NCBI GenBank assembly: GCA_024123955.1
Contig: CP099652.1
Span: 992,001-1,056,000, forward strand
Direction: 5' to 3'
Length of the DNA stretch: 64,000 nucleotides
Source of the DNA: Oxalobacteraceae bacterium OTU3CINTB1
GTDB lineage: Bacteria; Pseudomonadota; Gammaproteobacteria; Burkholderiales; Burkholderiaceae_D
A program made the translations under genes and the position numbers. The notes beneath the pieces were generated by a model. It saw only the letters and a list, made by a program, of their open reading frames with translations. It did not search any database and had not been told where the DNA came from. Below are positions 7,308 to 16,792 of the stretch, one piece after another; position 1 is the first letter of the stretch; each line of letters opens with the position of its first letter.

Positions 7308-10300
7308 ATGAATGCCCCTGCTCAAATCCAAGCTCTGCTGGCGGAAACGCCCCACGGACCGGAGGCCCAGCGTCTCCGCGAAATTCCTTACAACTACACG
7401 TCGTTTTCCGATCGCGAGATCGTCATCCGGCTGCTGGGCGAGGAATCGTGGAGCTTGCTCGATGCCTTGCGCGGCGCGCGCCAGACCGGCCGCTCGGCCC
7501 GCATGCTGTACGAGGTGCTCGGCGATATCTGGGCCGTCCGCCGCAATCCGTACCTGCAGGACGACATGCTGGACAATCCGAAGCGCCGCCAGGAGCTGAT
7601 CAACGCGCTGCACCACCGCTTGGCCGAGGTCGACAAGCGCCGCCTGACCGTCGACGACGACGGCAGCGAATCGGAAGCGTCCAAGCAGCGCAGCGTCAAT
7701 GTCATCAAGCTGCTGCGCGCGGCCGGCAAGGCCGTGGCCGACTTCGGCGAGGAATTCAAGCAGGTCTACGACCTGCGCAAGCGCACCAACAAGGTGCTGG
7801 GCCGCTACACCGACAAGCACAACATCTGCTTCGACGGCATGAAGCGCATCTCGCACGTGACCGACGCCACCGACTGGCGCGTCGAGTATCCGTTCGTCGT
7901 GCTCACGCCCGACAGCGAAGAGGAAATGGCCGGCCTGGTCAAGGGGTGTATCGAGCTGGGGCTGACCATCATCCCGCGCGGCGGCGGCACCGGCTACACC
8001 GGCGGCGCCATTCCGCTGACGCCGATGTCGGCCGTCATCAACACCGAGAAGCTGCTCAACATGGGCCCGGTCGAGATGAAGGTGCTGCCCGGCCTGGACA
8101 AGGAATACGCCACCATCTACACCGGCGCCGGCGTGATCACCAACAAGGTGTCCGAAGCGGCTGAAAAAGCCGGCTTCGTGTTCGCGGTCGATCCGACCTC
8201 GGCACACGCGTCCTGCATCGGCGGCAACATCGCCATGAACGCCGGCGGCAAGAAGGCCGTGCTGTGGGGCACCGCGCTCGACAACCTGGCATCGTGGCGC
8301 ATGGTCGATCCGAACGGCGACTGGCTCGAAGTGACGCGCCTGGACCACAACCTGTCGAAGATCCACGACACGCCGTTGGCCCGCTTCAAGCTGGAATGGA
8401 CCCATCCGAGCGCGCGCGGCGAAGCCAAGGGCGCGCCGTTCAAGACCGAAATCCTGGAGATCGCCGGCCGCACCTTCCGCAAGGAAGGCCTGGGCAAGGA
8501 CGTGACCGACAAGTTCCTGTCCGGCCTGCCGGGCATCCAGAAGGAGGGCACGGACGGCCTCATCACGTCCGGCCGCTGGATCTTGCACAAGATGCCGAAG
8601 TTCGCCCGCACCGTCTGCCTGGAGTTCTTCGGCCAGGCGCGCGACGCCATCCCGTCCATCGTTGAAATCAAGGATTACCTCGACGGCCTGCCGGCCAAGG
8701 GCGAGCAGTTCGCCACCCTGCGGCTGGCCGGCCTGGAGCATCTGGACGAGCGCTACCTGCGCGCGGTCGGCTATGCCACCAAGTCGAAACGCGGCGTGCT
8801 GCCGAAGATGGCGCTGTTCGGCGACATCGTCGGCGACGACGAGAACGCCGTGGCCATGGCCGCGTCGGAAGTGGTGCGCATCGCCAATACCCGCGTGGGC
8901 GAGGGTTTTGTCGCCGTCAGCCCCGAGGCGCGCAAGAAGTTCTGGCTCGACCGCGCCCGCACGGCCGCCATCGCCAAGCACACCAACGCCTTCAAGATCA
9001 ACGAAGACGTCGTGATCCCGTTGAACCGCATGGGCGAGTACACCGACGGCATCGAGCGCATCAACATCGAGCTGTCGATCAAGAACAAGCTGCAGCTGGT
9101 CGATGAGCTGCGCGACTTCTTCGCCGCCGGCAATCTGCCGATCGGCAAGAGCGACGACGCCGACGACGGCGTGGGCGACGCGGAAATGCTGGGCGATCGC
9201 GTGCAGCAGGCCGAGGCGCTGCTGACGCAAGTGCGCGACCGCTGGACCTTCCTGCTGGCCGAGCTCGACAAGCCGTTGAGCACCGTCACCGGCGAGCTGG
9301 CCGCGCTGGGCCTGGAACGCCTGCTGGCCGTGTTCGACGAGCGCCTGAAAACACAGCCGGACGCGACCCTGTTCGACATCGTCCAGGACCGCACCATCCG
9401 CGTGACGTGGAAGCAGGAAATCCGCGCCCAGCTGCGCCAGATCTTCAGCGGCGCGGCCTACAAGCTGATCCTCGACGAGGCCACGGCGATCCACAAGCGC
9501 GTGCTGCGCGGGCGCGTGTTCGTGGCGCTGCACATGCACGCCGGCGACGGCAACGTCCACACCAATCTGCCGGTCAACTCCGACCACTATGAGATGCTGC
9601 AACTGGCGCATTCGGCTGTCGCGCGCATCATGGTGCTGGCCCGTTCGCTCAACGGCGTCATCTCGGGCGAGCACGGCATCGGCATCACCAAGCTGGAGTT
9701 CCTTACCGAGGAAGAAATCGGCCCGTTCCGCGACTACAAGCTGCGCGTCGATCCGGAAGGGCGCTTCAACAAGGGCAAGCTGCTGAACCTGCCGGGCATG
9801 GAGGCGGACTTGTCCAACGCCTATACGCCGTCGTTCGGCCTGATGGGCCACGAATCGCTGATCATGCAGCAAAGCGATATCGGCGAGATCGCCAACAGCA
9901 TCAAGGACTGCCTGCGCTGCGGCAAGTGCAAACCCGTGTGCTCGACCCACGTGCCGCGCGCCAACCTGCTGTACTCGCCGCGCGACAAGATCCTGGCGAC
10001 GTCGTCGCTGATCGAGGCCTTCCTGTACGAAGAGCAAACCCGCCGCGGCATCTCGATCAAGCACTGGGAAGAGTTCGAGGACGTGGCAGACCACTGCACC
10101 GTCTGCCATAAATGCGTAACGCCATGCCCGGTCAACATCGACTTCGGCGACGTCTCGATGAACATGCGTAACCTGCTGCGCAAGATGGACAAAAAATCGT
10201 TCAATCCGGGCAAATCGGCGGCGATGTTCTTCCTCAACGCCACCGATCCTTCCACCATCAACGCCACCCGCGCGGCGATGGTCGGGATCGGCTACAAGGC

Positions 10301-11321
10301 GCAGCGCCTTGGGAACGACTTGCTGAAGAAATTCGCCAAGAAGCAGACCAAGGCGCCGCCGCCGACCACCGGCAAGCCGCCGGTGCGCGAGCAGGTGATT
10401 CACTTCATCAACAAGAAAATGCCGGGCGGCCTGCCGAAGAAGACCGCGCGCGCACTGCTCGACATCGAGGACGACAAAGTCATCCCGATCATCCGCAATC
10501 CGAAGAAGACCACGGCCGATACCGAGGCGGTGTTCTACTTCCCGGGTTGCGGCTCGGAGCGGCTGTTCTCGCAGGTGGGCCTGGCGACCCAGGCGATGCT
10601 GTGGGAAGTGGGCGTGCAGACCGTGCTGCCGCCGGGTTACCTGTGCTGCGGTTATCCGCAGCGCGGCTCGGGCGAGTACGACAAGGCCGAGAAGATGATG
10701 ACCGATAACCGCGTGCTGTTCCATCGCATGGCCAACACGCTCAATTATCTGGACATCAAGACGGTGCTGGTGTCGTGCGGCACCTGCTACGACCAGCTGG
10801 CGACCTACGAGTTCGACAAGATTTTCCCGGGCTGCCGCATCATGGACATCCACGAGTATTTGCTTGAGAAGCAGGTGCGCCTGGAAGGCGTGACCGGCAC
10901 GCGCTATATGTACCACGAGCCGTGCCACACGCCGATGAAGTTGCAGGAGGCGACCAAGACCGTCAATGGCCTGATCGCCACCCACGACAACGTCAAGATC
11001 GAGAAGAACGACCGCTGCTGCGGCGATTCGGGCACGTTGATGATCGCGCGTCCGGACATCTCGACGCAGGTGCGCTTCCGCAAGGAAGAGGAAGTCATCA
11101 AAGGCGCCGACAAGCTGCGCGCCGACGGCTTCGAGGGTGAGGTCAAGATCCTGACCAGCTGCCCGGCCTGCCTGGGCGGCGTGTCGCGCTACGGCGAGGA
11201 CGCCGGCACCACGGCCGACTACATCGTCGTCGAGATCGCCAAGCACCTGCTGGGCGAGAACTGGATGGCCGACTACGTCAAGCGCGCCAACGACGGCGGC
11301 ATCGAGCGGGTGCTGGTGTGA
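7308..11321 (+). CDS. Giant FAD/Fe-S oxidoreductase (DUF3683; GlcD-like plus GlcF-like fusion)
   Basis: From the ATG at 7308 the protein has 1337 residues. An N-terminal DUF3683-like region is followed by an FAD-binding PCMH fold with [11 protein letters not shown] (about residues 222-232) and a lactate/glycolate oxidase C-terminal domain containing [12 protein letters not shown]. Two [4Fe-4S] motifs follow: [11 protein letters not shown] near residue 867 and [12 protein letters not shown] near residue 930. Two CCG-type cysteine motifs lie near residues 1115 and 1236. This is a GlcD+GlcF (or YdiJ-like) architecture in one chain, expected to oxidise a 2-hydroxy acid and pass electrons to quinone. 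The substrate cannot be read from the sequence. An in-frame ATG 21 codons upstream (7245) is possible. The gene overlaps the HIT gene by four bases. Confidence 0.88.
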   Translation: MNAPAQIQALLAETPHGPEAQRLREIPYNYTSFSDREIVIRLLGEESWSLLDALRGARQTGRSARMLYEVLGDIWAVRRNPYLQDDMLDNPKRRQELINALHHRLAEVDKRRLTVDDDGSESEASKQRSVNVIKLLRAAGKAVADFGEEFKQVYDLRKRTNKVLGRYTDKHNICFDGMKRISHVTDATDWRVEYPFVVLTPDSEEEMAGLVKGCIELGLTIIPRGGGTGYTGGAIPLTPMSAVINTEKLLNMGPVEMKVLPGLDKEYATIYTGAGVITNKVSEAAEKAGFVFAVDPTSAHASCIGGNIAMNAGGKKAVLWGTALDNLASWRMVDPNGDWLEVTRLDHNLSKIHDTPLARFKLEWTHPSARGEAKGAPFKTEILEIAGRTFRKEGLGKDVTDKFLSGLPGIQKEGTDGLITSGRWILHKMPKFARTVCLEFFGQARDAIPSIVEIKDYLDGLPAKGEQFATLRLAGLEHLDERYLRAVGYATKSKRGVLPKMALFGDIVGDDENAVAMAASEVVRIANTRVGEGFVAVSPEARKKFWLDRARTAAIAKHTNAFKINEDVVIPLNRMGEYTDGIERINIELSIKNKLQLVDELRDFFAAGNLPIGKSDDADDGVGDAEMLGDRVQQAEALLTQVRDRWTFLLAELDKPLSTVTGELAALGLERLLAVFDERLKTQPDATLFDIVQDRTIRVTWKQEIRAQLRQIFSGAAYKLILDEATAIHKRVLRGRVFVALHMHAGDGNVHTNLPVNSDHYEMLQLAHSAVARIMVLARSLNGVISGEHGIGITKLEFLTEEEIGPFRDYKLRVDPEGRFNKGKLLNLPGMEADLSNAYTPSFGLMGHESLIMQQSDIGEIANSIKDCLRCGKCKPVCSTHVPRANLLYSPRDKILATSSLIEAFLYEEQTRRGISIKHWEEFEDVADHCTVCHKCVTPCPVNIDFGDVSMNMRNLLRKMDKKSFNPGKSAAMFFLNATDPSTINATRAAMVGIGYKAQRLGNDLLKKFAKKQTKAPPPTTGKPPVREQVIHFINKKMPGGLPKKTARALLDIEDDKVIPIIRNPKKTTADTEAVFYFPGCGSERLFSQVGLATQAMLWEVGVQTVLPPGYLCCGYPQRGSGEYDKAEKMMTDNRVLFHRMANTLNYLDIKTVLVSCGTCYDQLATYEFDKIFPGCRIMDIHEYLLEKQVRLEGVTGTRYMYHEPCHTPMKLQEATKTVNGLIATHDNVKIEKNDRCCGDSGTLMIARPDISTQVRFRKEEEVIKGADKLRADGFEGEVKILTSCPACLGGVSRYGEDAGTTADYIVVEIAKHLLGENWMADYVKRANDGGIERVLV

Positions 11322-11767
11322 CGGCGGCCTTTGCTGACACCTGTGATCTTTGCCGGCTGCTGGCGGCGCCCGCCGAGGGCGTCGTCATCTGGAGCGACGA
11401 TCAGCTGTCGGTGATCGCCGTCGAGGATGCCGAGTATCCGGGCTTCACGCGCGTGGTGTGGAACGCCCACGTCAAGGAAATGACGGATCTGGATGCGGCC
11501 GAGCGCGGCCATGTGATGGATGTCGTGTTCGCGGTGGAGTCGGCGCAGCGCGCCGTGATGGCGCCGGAGAAGATCAACCTCGCCAGCTTCGGCAACATGA
11601 CGCCGCACGTGCACTGGCATGTGATTCCGCGTTATCTGGACGATGCGCATTTTCCCAACGCGAGCTTTGCCACGGCCGTGCGGTCCGGCGCGCCGGAAGT
11701 GCTGGCCGCGCGCCGCGCGCTGGTGCCGGCGCTGCACGCCGCGATTGTCGAACGTTTAAACGCCTGA
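11318..11767 (+). CDS. HIT family protein (histidine triad nucleotide hydrolase/transferase)
   Basis: The protein has 149 residues with the histidine triad HVHWHVIPR (HxHxH) in the C-terminal half and an N-terminal CxxC-like CDLC. HIT proteins hydrolyse nucleotide phosphoramidates or Ap-type substrates. The GTG start at 11318 overlaps the TGA of the upstream oxidoreductase (GTGA), so it is likely translationally coupled. DUF971 follows after 14 bp. This three-gene arrangement leading into ubiE is familiar from related betaproteobacteria. The precise substrate is unknown. Confidence 0.9.
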   Translation: MTAAFADTCDLCRLLAAPAEGVVIWSDDQLSVIAVEDAEYPGFTRVVWNAHVKEMTDLDAAERGHVMDVVFAVESAQRAVMAPEKINLASFGNMTPHVHWHVIPRYLDDAHFPNASFATAVRSGAPEVLAARRALVPALHAAIVERLNA

Positions 11768-11781
11768 TTGAAAGTCCACCT

Positions 11782-12210
11782 ATGAGCACCAAGAATCCAA
11801 CCGCCATCACCGTCCACAACAAGTCCAAGGTGCTCGACATCGCCTTCGACGACGGCGCCTCGTTCACGATTCCGTTCGAGCTGATGCGCGTGTATTCGCC
11901 GTCGGCCGAGGTCATGGGCCACGGCCCCGGCCAGGAAGTGCTGCAAGTCGGCAAGCGCGAAGTGGGCATCGCGGCGATGGACCCGGTCGGCAACTACGCG
12001 GTGCAGCCGACCTTTACCGACGGACACAATACAGGATTGTTCACGTGGGATTACCTGTACAAGCTCGGTAACGAGAAGGACAAGCTGTGGCAGGATTATA
12101 TGGACCGCCTGCATGCTTCGGGACTGGAAGGCGACAGCGGCCGCGATCCCGCCAACACCCCGGCGCCGGCGCCGCACGTGCATGGTCCATCCTGCGGGCA
12201 CAAACACTAG
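11782..12210 (+). CDS. DUF971 domain protein (gamma-butyrobetaine hydroxylase N-terminal-like)
   Basis: The protein has 142 residues from the ATG at 11782. The compact DUF971 fold is recognisable from IPFELMRVYSPSAEV and from VGNYAVQPTFTDGHNTGLFTWD (quoted in two overlapping parts as VGNYAVQPTF and TDGHNTGLFTWD). In eukaryotic dioxygenases this domain binds zinc; the bacterial stand-alone form is of unknown function. The C-terminus ends in a His/Cys-rich tail, HVHGPSCGHKH, which suggests metal binding. It normally lies directly before ubiE; here about 7.3 kb of other genes intervene. Its stop lies 9 bp before repeat copy A. Confidence 0.88.
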   Translation: MSTKNPTAITVHNKSKVLDIAFDDGASFTIPFELMRVYSPSAEVMGHGPGQEVLQVGKREVGIAAMDPVGNYAVQPTFTDGHNTGLFTWDYLYKLGNEKDKLWQDYMDRLHASGLEGDSGRDPANTPAPAPHVHGPSCGHKH

Positions 12211-12218
12211 TGTCACGG

Positions 12219-12326
12219 GGAGACACGTAGGGCGGATTAGCGAAGCGTAATCCGCCATGCATGCTCCGCCAGCGGCTCAAAGATGGCGGATTACGGCGTT
12301 CCGCCTAATCCGCCCTACGTGTCTCC
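12219..12326. repeat. Dispersed palindromic repeat, copy A (TAGGGCGGATTAG family)
   Basis: The outer arms 12219-12240 and 12305-12326 pair perfectly over 22 bp, and the inner arms 12247-12258 and 12283-12294 pair over 12 bp. It contains ACACGTAGGGCGGATTAG, shared with 18080-18182 and 55630-55740. It fills nearly all of the convergent gap between DUF971 and the SsuA-like gene, and could terminate both. Confidence 0.85.
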
Positions 12327-12334
12327 GTTAGACT

Positions 12335-13264
12335 TTACCTGCCGCCGGTCGGTTGCCACGGCCAGACGCTTACTGCCACATTGATCGGCTTCGGTATCAA
12401 TTTCTGCTGATAGAACACGTCCGCCACGCGCTGCTGATTGGCGGCGATGGCGGCGCTGACCGGCACCGCGCCATAAAGCGTGCGGCGCTGCCAGGTCGCC
12501 ACGATATCCGCTGGCAGTCCCATTTGCGGCGCCAGCATCGCGCTCACTTCCTTCGTGTGCCCGTTGGCCCACTGGCCGGTCAGCGCCACCTGTTCCAATA
12601 GCGCCGACAACACCTTCGGCGACTGCGCGGCGAACTTGCGCGACGCCAGATAGAATCCGTTCGCCTGCGGCAGGCCCGTATAGTCGCTCAGCACCCGCAC
12701 CTGATACGACTTCTGCGCCGACGCGAAGTACGGGTCCCACACCACCCACGCATCGATGCCGCCGCTGACGAACGCCGCCCGCGCATCTGATGGCGACAGG
12801 TACACCGGCTTGATGTCGCTGAGCTTCAAGCCCGCCTTCTGCAACGCCGACGCCAGCAGGAAGTGCGACCCCGATCCCTTCTGGAACGCGACCTTCTTGT
12901 CTTTCAAATCCGCCACCGTGCGCGCCGTCGAGTCCTTCGGTACGAAGATCGCCTCGCTGTTGACCGGCGCCGGCTCGGCCGCGACGTACAGCAGGTCGAT
13001 GCCGGCCGCCTGCCCGAACACCGGCGGCGGCGCCCCCGTGCTGCCGAAATCGATGCTGCCGGCGTTGAGCGCCTCCAGCATCTGCGGACCGGCCGGGAAT
13101 TCGATCCACTTGATCTGCTGGCCGGCGAAGGCCTTCTCCAGCGTGCCCTGATTCTTCAAGATGCCCAGCAAGCCGCTGCTTTTCTGGAAGCCGATGGTGA
13201 TGGCCGGCGCGCTGTGCGCCAGCAGGGGAAGGGCCAGCAGCAAGCCGGCGGCGATGTTCTTCAT
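12335..13264 (-). CDS. Aliphatic sulfonate-type ABC transporter substrate-binding protein (SsuA/TauA-like)
   Basis: The protein has 309 residues, with an N-terminal signal peptide ending at about AHSA before PAITIGFQK. The family features are the ITIGFQKSSGL opening strand, the GSIDFGSTGAPPPVF block and DAWVVWDPYF, all typical of SsuA-like periplasmic binding proteins. These bring sulfonates or similar organosulfur compounds to an ABC permease. No permease or ATPase gene is adjacent, so it must work with a transporter elsewhere or act as a sensor. It is downstream of the LacI-type regulator with 9 bp between them, so the two are probably cotranscribed. The ligand is inferred only from family and neighbours. 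Confidence 0.88.
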   Translation of the reverse strand: MKNIAAGLLLALPLLAHSAPAITIGFQKSSGLLGILKNQGTLEKAFAGQQIKWIEFPAGPQMLEALNAGSIDFGSTGAPPPVFGQAAGIDLLYVAAEPAPVNSEAIFVPKDSTARTVADLKDKKVAFQKGSGSHFLLASALQKAGLKLSDIKPVYLSPSDARAAFVSGGIDAWVVWDPYFASAQKSYQVRVLSDYTGLPQANGFYLASRKFAAQSPKVLSALLEQVALTGQWANGHTKEVSAMLAPQMGLPADIVATWQRRTLYGAVPVSAAIAANQQRVADVFYQQKLIPKPINVAVSVWPWQPTGGR

Positions 13265-13273
13265 GGTTTTCCT

Positions 13274-14329
13274 TTATGCGCTTTCGCGCTCGATAAGTTC
13301 GCAGGCCAGCAGGTTGAGGCGCGTGTCCTGACCGGACGCCGGCAGCACGCCCAATTGTTCGAGGATGCGCAGCGCGGCGATCTCGCCGATCTCGCGTCCC
13401 GGCGGCCGGATGGTGGTCAAACTGGGAAGCAGCAGCGGCGAGAACGGATAGTCGCCGAAGCCGACAATGGCGCACTGTTTGGGTATCTCCAGCCCGGCGC
13501 GCTGGCCCGCCAGCAAGGCGCCCGCCGCCAGATTGTCGTTGGCGAAGATGATCGCTTCAGCATTCCGGCCGCTGCGCTTTGCAGGCTTGAGCGCCAGCGC
13601 CTCAATGGCCTGTTTCCCGGCGTCGAACGGCGCCTCGGCCGTCGGTACGTAGATGTTCGGTTGCAGCCCATGCTCGTGCATCACGGCCGCGTAGCCGTCG
13701 CTGCGGTCCACGGCACTGAGGTCGCCCGCCAGGCTGTTTTGCACGAAGGCGATGCGGCGGTAGCCTTTGGCGTACAGATAGCGCGCCGCCTGCTCCCCAA
13801 CCACGTGATTGGAGTAGCCGACTTGGATCGGCTTGCGGCGCGGTTCGTAGTCCCATGTTTCGACCACCGGGATCCCTGCCTCCGATAGCAGCTTTTCCGT
13901 TGCGCGGTTGTGGAACCGCCCTGTCACCACCAGCGCCGCCGGCTTCCAGCCGAGGAAGGCGCGCACCGCGTTCTCCTCCTGCTTGGCCGAGAAGTAACTT
14001 GACGCCAGCAGCAGTTGATAACCGTGTCGGCTTAACGTGTCGCTGAAACTCTGGATCGTGCTGGCGAAGATCGGGCCGGAGATATTCGGGATCACCATGC
14101 CGATGATGCGGCTGTGCGACGACGCCAGACTGCCCGCCATCAGGTTCGGCACATAGCCCAACTGCTTGACGGCGGCGGCGATGCGCGCGCTGCGCGTGGG
14201 CGCCACGCGGCCCGGCTCCGTGAAGTAGCGCGACACAGTGATCGAGCCGACTTCCGCCAGCCGCGCCACGTCGTGGATGGTCGCGCGGCCGGAGCCACGG
14301 CGCTTGCGTGTGATTTCCGGATCGCTCAT
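13274..14329 (-). CDS. LacI family transcriptional regulator
   Basis: The protein has 351 residues. The LacI helix-turn-helix is at about residues 16-40 (ATIHDVARLAEVGSITVSRY), followed by the hinge and a periplasmic-binding-like effector domain with GMVIPNISGPIFA and VGFGDYPFSPLL. It is divergent from the TonB receptor across a 210-bp region that contains a LacI-like operator at 14420-14431. It probably represses the receptor and monooxygenase, and perhaps its own gene with the SsuA-like partner, until an effector binds. LacI control of organosulfur genes would be unusual, because sulfur-starvation genes are normally under CysB/Cbl-type LysR control. Confidence 0.92.
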   Translation of the reverse strand: MSDPEITRKRRGSGRATIHDVARLAEVGSITVSRYFTEPGRVAPTRSARIAAAVKQLGYVPNLMAGSLASSHSRIIGMVIPNISGPIFASTIQSFSDTLSRHGYQLLLASSYFSAKQEENAVRAFLGWKPAALVVTGRFHNRATEKLLSEAGIPVVETWDYEPRRKPIQVGYSNHVVGEQAARYLYAKGYRRIAFVQNSLAGDLSAVDRSDGYAAVMHEHGLQPNIYVPTAEAPFDAGKQAIEALALKPAKRSGRNAEAIIFANDNLAAGALLAGQRAGLEIPKQCAIVGFGDYPFSPLLLPSLTTIRPPGREIGEIAALRILEQLGVLPASGQDTRLNLLACELIERESA

Positions 14330-14382
14330 TTGCTTGGTTCGCGCATATTTAAAAAAGACATATCGATGAGTTTTTTAATTCT

Positions 14383-14411
14383 TTGACTTCAAATCGGCCC
14401 GCACCGACACT
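14383..14411 (+). promoter_or_regulatory. Possible promoter for the TonB receptor/monooxygenase operon
   Basis: A good -35, TTGACT (14383-14388), is followed after 17 bp by a weak -10, GACACT (14406-14411). The predicted start point would fall beside the candidate LacI operator at 14420-14431. The weak -10 makes this tentative. Confidence 0.35.
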
Positions 14412-14419
14412 AAAAAAAG

Positions 14420-14431
14420 GGTATCGGTACC
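14420..14431. promoter_or_regulatory. Candidate LacI-family operator
   Basis: GGTATCGGTACC is palindromic in 10 of 12 positions around a central CG, the usual layout of LacI-family operators. It lies in the divergent LacI/TonB intergenic region, about 108 bp upstream of the TonB start. Only this copy was found by eye. Confidence 0.5.
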
Positions 14432-14539
14432 ATTTAAAGTCTAGCAAACGTCAGGCGGGGAACTAAGTTGGTTCTTCGATGATGAAAGTGGATTTTCCGC
14501 ATATGGCGCAAAGGGCGCTTTCAAATCAAGGGATCGGCA

Positions 14540-16792
14540 ATGAAGAACAACAGTAAAAATATCGGTGCGCTGACGTTGGGCGCTTTGCTTGTCAGCTCGG
14601 CGTGGGCGGGCGGGTTGGATGCGGCTGATGCCCTGGACGCGGCCAGCGCACCCATTCTGGATCGCGCCGACAGCGCCGCCGTTCCCAGCGTGACGGTCAG
14701 CGCGACGCGCCGCAACACCTCGCTGCAATCGGTGCCGGTGGCTGTGTCGGTGTTGAACGGTGACGACCTGGCACAGGCCAACCGCACCAGCATCGACACG
14801 ATCGTCCAGGAAGTGCCGAGTGTGACGTTCCGCCAGCAGGGCGGTAACAAGGATTCGACGATCTTTGTGCGCGGTATCGGTACCATCTCGACTTCTCCCG
14901 GCGTGGAACCGACTGTGTCGACGGTGATCGACGGCGTGGTGTATGCGCGCCCGGGCCAGGCGACGCTGGATTTGCTGGACATCGAGCATATTGAAATCCT
15001 GCGCGGCCCGCAGGGAACCTTGTTCGGCAAAAACGCGTCGTCCGGCGTGCTGAATGTGATCGGCCGCAAACCATCGGAACAAACCAGCGGCTTTGTCGAC
15101 GCTTCCTGGTACGAGGGCAACGAGAAGCGCGTGCGCGGCGGCCTGTCCGGCACGATCCAGCCAGGCGTGGTCAGCGCCGCCGTCACCGCGCTGTATGCGG
15201 ACTACGACGGCAACGTCGATAACGTGCATGCCGGCGGCGGCAAGGTGAATGGCTACGACCGCAAGGGCGTACGCGCCCGCGTCGACATCACGCCGAACAA
15301 GGATCTGGATGTGAGCCTGATCGCCGACTATCTGCGTTCGAACGCGACACCTTCCTTCACCGCCTACAAATCCACCAGCGCGCCGTTCTCGCAGGCGATC
15401 GCGCCGGTCGTCGCGTCCACCGAAAACCGCAGTATCAACACCGATATCCCAAGCGATATCCGCGATACTAACAAAGGCTTGTCGGCGCAGGTCGACTGGC
15501 GCAACGGCGGCTACACACTGACTTCGATCACCGCCGTGCGTGACTGGGACAACCAGCAGTACACCAGCACCTCGGCCATCGGCAACGCGGCGGAGGTGGC
15601 GCGCATCTCGGCCGCGTATCCTGCGACGCGCGATATCGGCACCGTCGATTTCCGCCAAGTGTCGCAAGAACTGAGGCTGGCGTCGCCGAAGGATCAGTTC
15701 CTCGAATACGTCGTCGGCGCGTTCTACTTGCATGGCAAGGACCGCGAAATGTACCAGCGCATCGTCGTCACCACCACTGCGTCGAACGCCGGCCGCGCTG
15801 ACTATGGCGTCAAGAACGACAGTTACTCGCTGTTCGGCGAGAGCACGCTCAATCTGACGCCGGAGTGGCGCGCCATCGTCGGCGCGCGCTGGACCAAGGA
15901 CGAACTGTCCTACGACCATGTCCGCACTTCGACATCGACGGCGGCTTTCCCCGGCGTTCAGCCCGGCGTAAGCAACAGCGGTTCGACCAGCGAGGACGGC
16001 TACTCCGGGCGTTTGGGCCTGCAGTACCAGCTGTCGCGCGACGTGAACGCCTACGCGACCTACTCTCGCGGCTACAAGGGACCGGCCTATAACGTCTTCT
16101 TCAACATGCTTGGCCGCGACACTTTGGCGCTGAAGCCTGAAACGTCCGATTCGTTCGAACTGGGACTGAAGGCGAGCGCCTTCGATCGCCGGCTGACCGC
16201 CAACGTGGCAGTCTTCAATACCAAGTACTCCAACTATCAAGCCAACTTCTTCGATACCGTCGCCGGCACCGTGATCACGCGCCTGATCAACGCGGGCGAC
16301 GTCTCGACCAAGGGCGTCGAGCTGGATATCAATGCGCGGCCAACCCGCCAGCTGACGTTGACCGCGTCGCTGGCCTACACCGATGCGCGTATCGACAGCT
16401 TCAACTGCCCGCCGGCCGCCACGGCGTCGTGCAACCTGAATGGCCAGCCGTTGCCGTTCTCGCCGAAGTGGAAGTCCTTCACCCGCGCCAACTACGCGCT
16501 GCCGCTGCAAAACGGCTTGATCGTCGACTTCTCGGCCGACTATACGTATCAGGCCAAGACGCAGTTCGACCTGTTCCAGTCGCCGGATGCGATCCAGGGC
16601 GCGTATGGCGTTATCAACGCCGGCATCGCGTTGTCGTCGACGCCGGGCGGCTGGCGCGTCGCGCTGGTGGGTAAAAACCTGGCCAACAAATCCTACGCCA
16701 CCAATCTGGTCACTTCGACCGGCTACGTCACGCGCGCCGTGCCAAGGGACGACGAGCGTTACTTCGGCATCACCGCGCGCAAGGAGTTCTGA
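14540..16792 (+). CDS. TonB-dependent outer-membrane receptor
   Basis: The protein has 750 residues. An N-terminal signal peptide (MKNNSKNIGALTLGALL...) ends near SAWA. The plug domain carries SVTVSATRRNTSLQSVPVAV and EILRGPQGTLFGKNASSGVL, and a beta-barrel follows, ending in an aromatic C-terminus (ITARKEF). The overall type resembles iron-complex or substrate receptors of the TIGR/FecA-like group. Because it overlaps the flavin monooxygenase by one base (TGATG) and sits opposite a LacI regulator and an SsuA-like protein, an organosulfur or related small molecule is more likely than a siderophore, but this is inference. The cognate TonB-ExbBD is not in the window. Confidence 0.9.
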   Translation: MKNNSKNIGALTLGALLVSSAWAGGLDAADALDAASAPILDRADSAAVPSVTVSATRRNTSLQSVPVAVSVLNGDDLAQANRTSIDTIVQEVPSVTFRQQGGNKDSTIFVRGIGTISTSPGVEPTVSTVIDGVVYARPGQATLDLLDIEHIEILRGPQGTLFGKNASSGVLNVIGRKPSEQTSGFVDASWYEGNEKRVRGGLSGTIQPGVVSAAVTALYADYDGNVDNVHAGGGKVNGYDRKGVRARVDITPNKDLDVSLIADYLRSNATPSFTAYKSTSAPFSQAIAPVVASTENRSINTDIPSDIRDTNKGLSAQVDWRNGGYTLTSITAVRDWDNQQYTSTSAIGNAAEVARISAAYPATRDIGTVDFRQVSQELRLASPKDQFLEYVVGAFYLHGKDREMYQRIVVTTTASNAGRADYGVKNDSYSLFGESTLNLTPEWRAIVGARWTKDELSYDHVRTSTSTAAFPGVQPGVSNSGSTSEDGYSGRLGLQYQLSRDVNAYATYSRGYKGPAYNVFFNMLGRDTLALKPETSDSFELGLKASAFDRRLTANVAVFNTKYSNYQANFFDTVAGTVITRLINAGDVSTKGVELDINARPTRQLTLTASLAYTDARIDSFNCPPAATASCNLNGQPLPFSPKWKSFTRANYALPLQNGLIVDFSADYTYQAKTQFDLFQSPDAIQGAYGVINAGIALSSTPGGWRVALVGKNLANKSYATNLVTSTGYVTRAVPRDDERYFGITARKEF

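Noticed and set aside
7263..11246. A 1327-codon open frame on the minus strand opposite the FAD/Fe-S oxidoreductase
   Set aside because: It is antisense to a gene with clear FAD and Fe-S motifs. Its length follows from strong GC bias at third codon positions, not from coding.
12315..13475. A second 386-codon frame covering the SsuA-like gene on the same strand
   Set aside because: The in-register SsuA-like frame (12335-13264) has a signal peptide and binding-protein motifs; the other frame gives low-complexity Arg/Gly/Ala sequence.
14441..16510. A 689-codon minus-strand frame opposite the TonB receptor
   Set aside because: The plus-strand receptor has a signal peptide, plug and barrel; the antisense translation resembles nothing.
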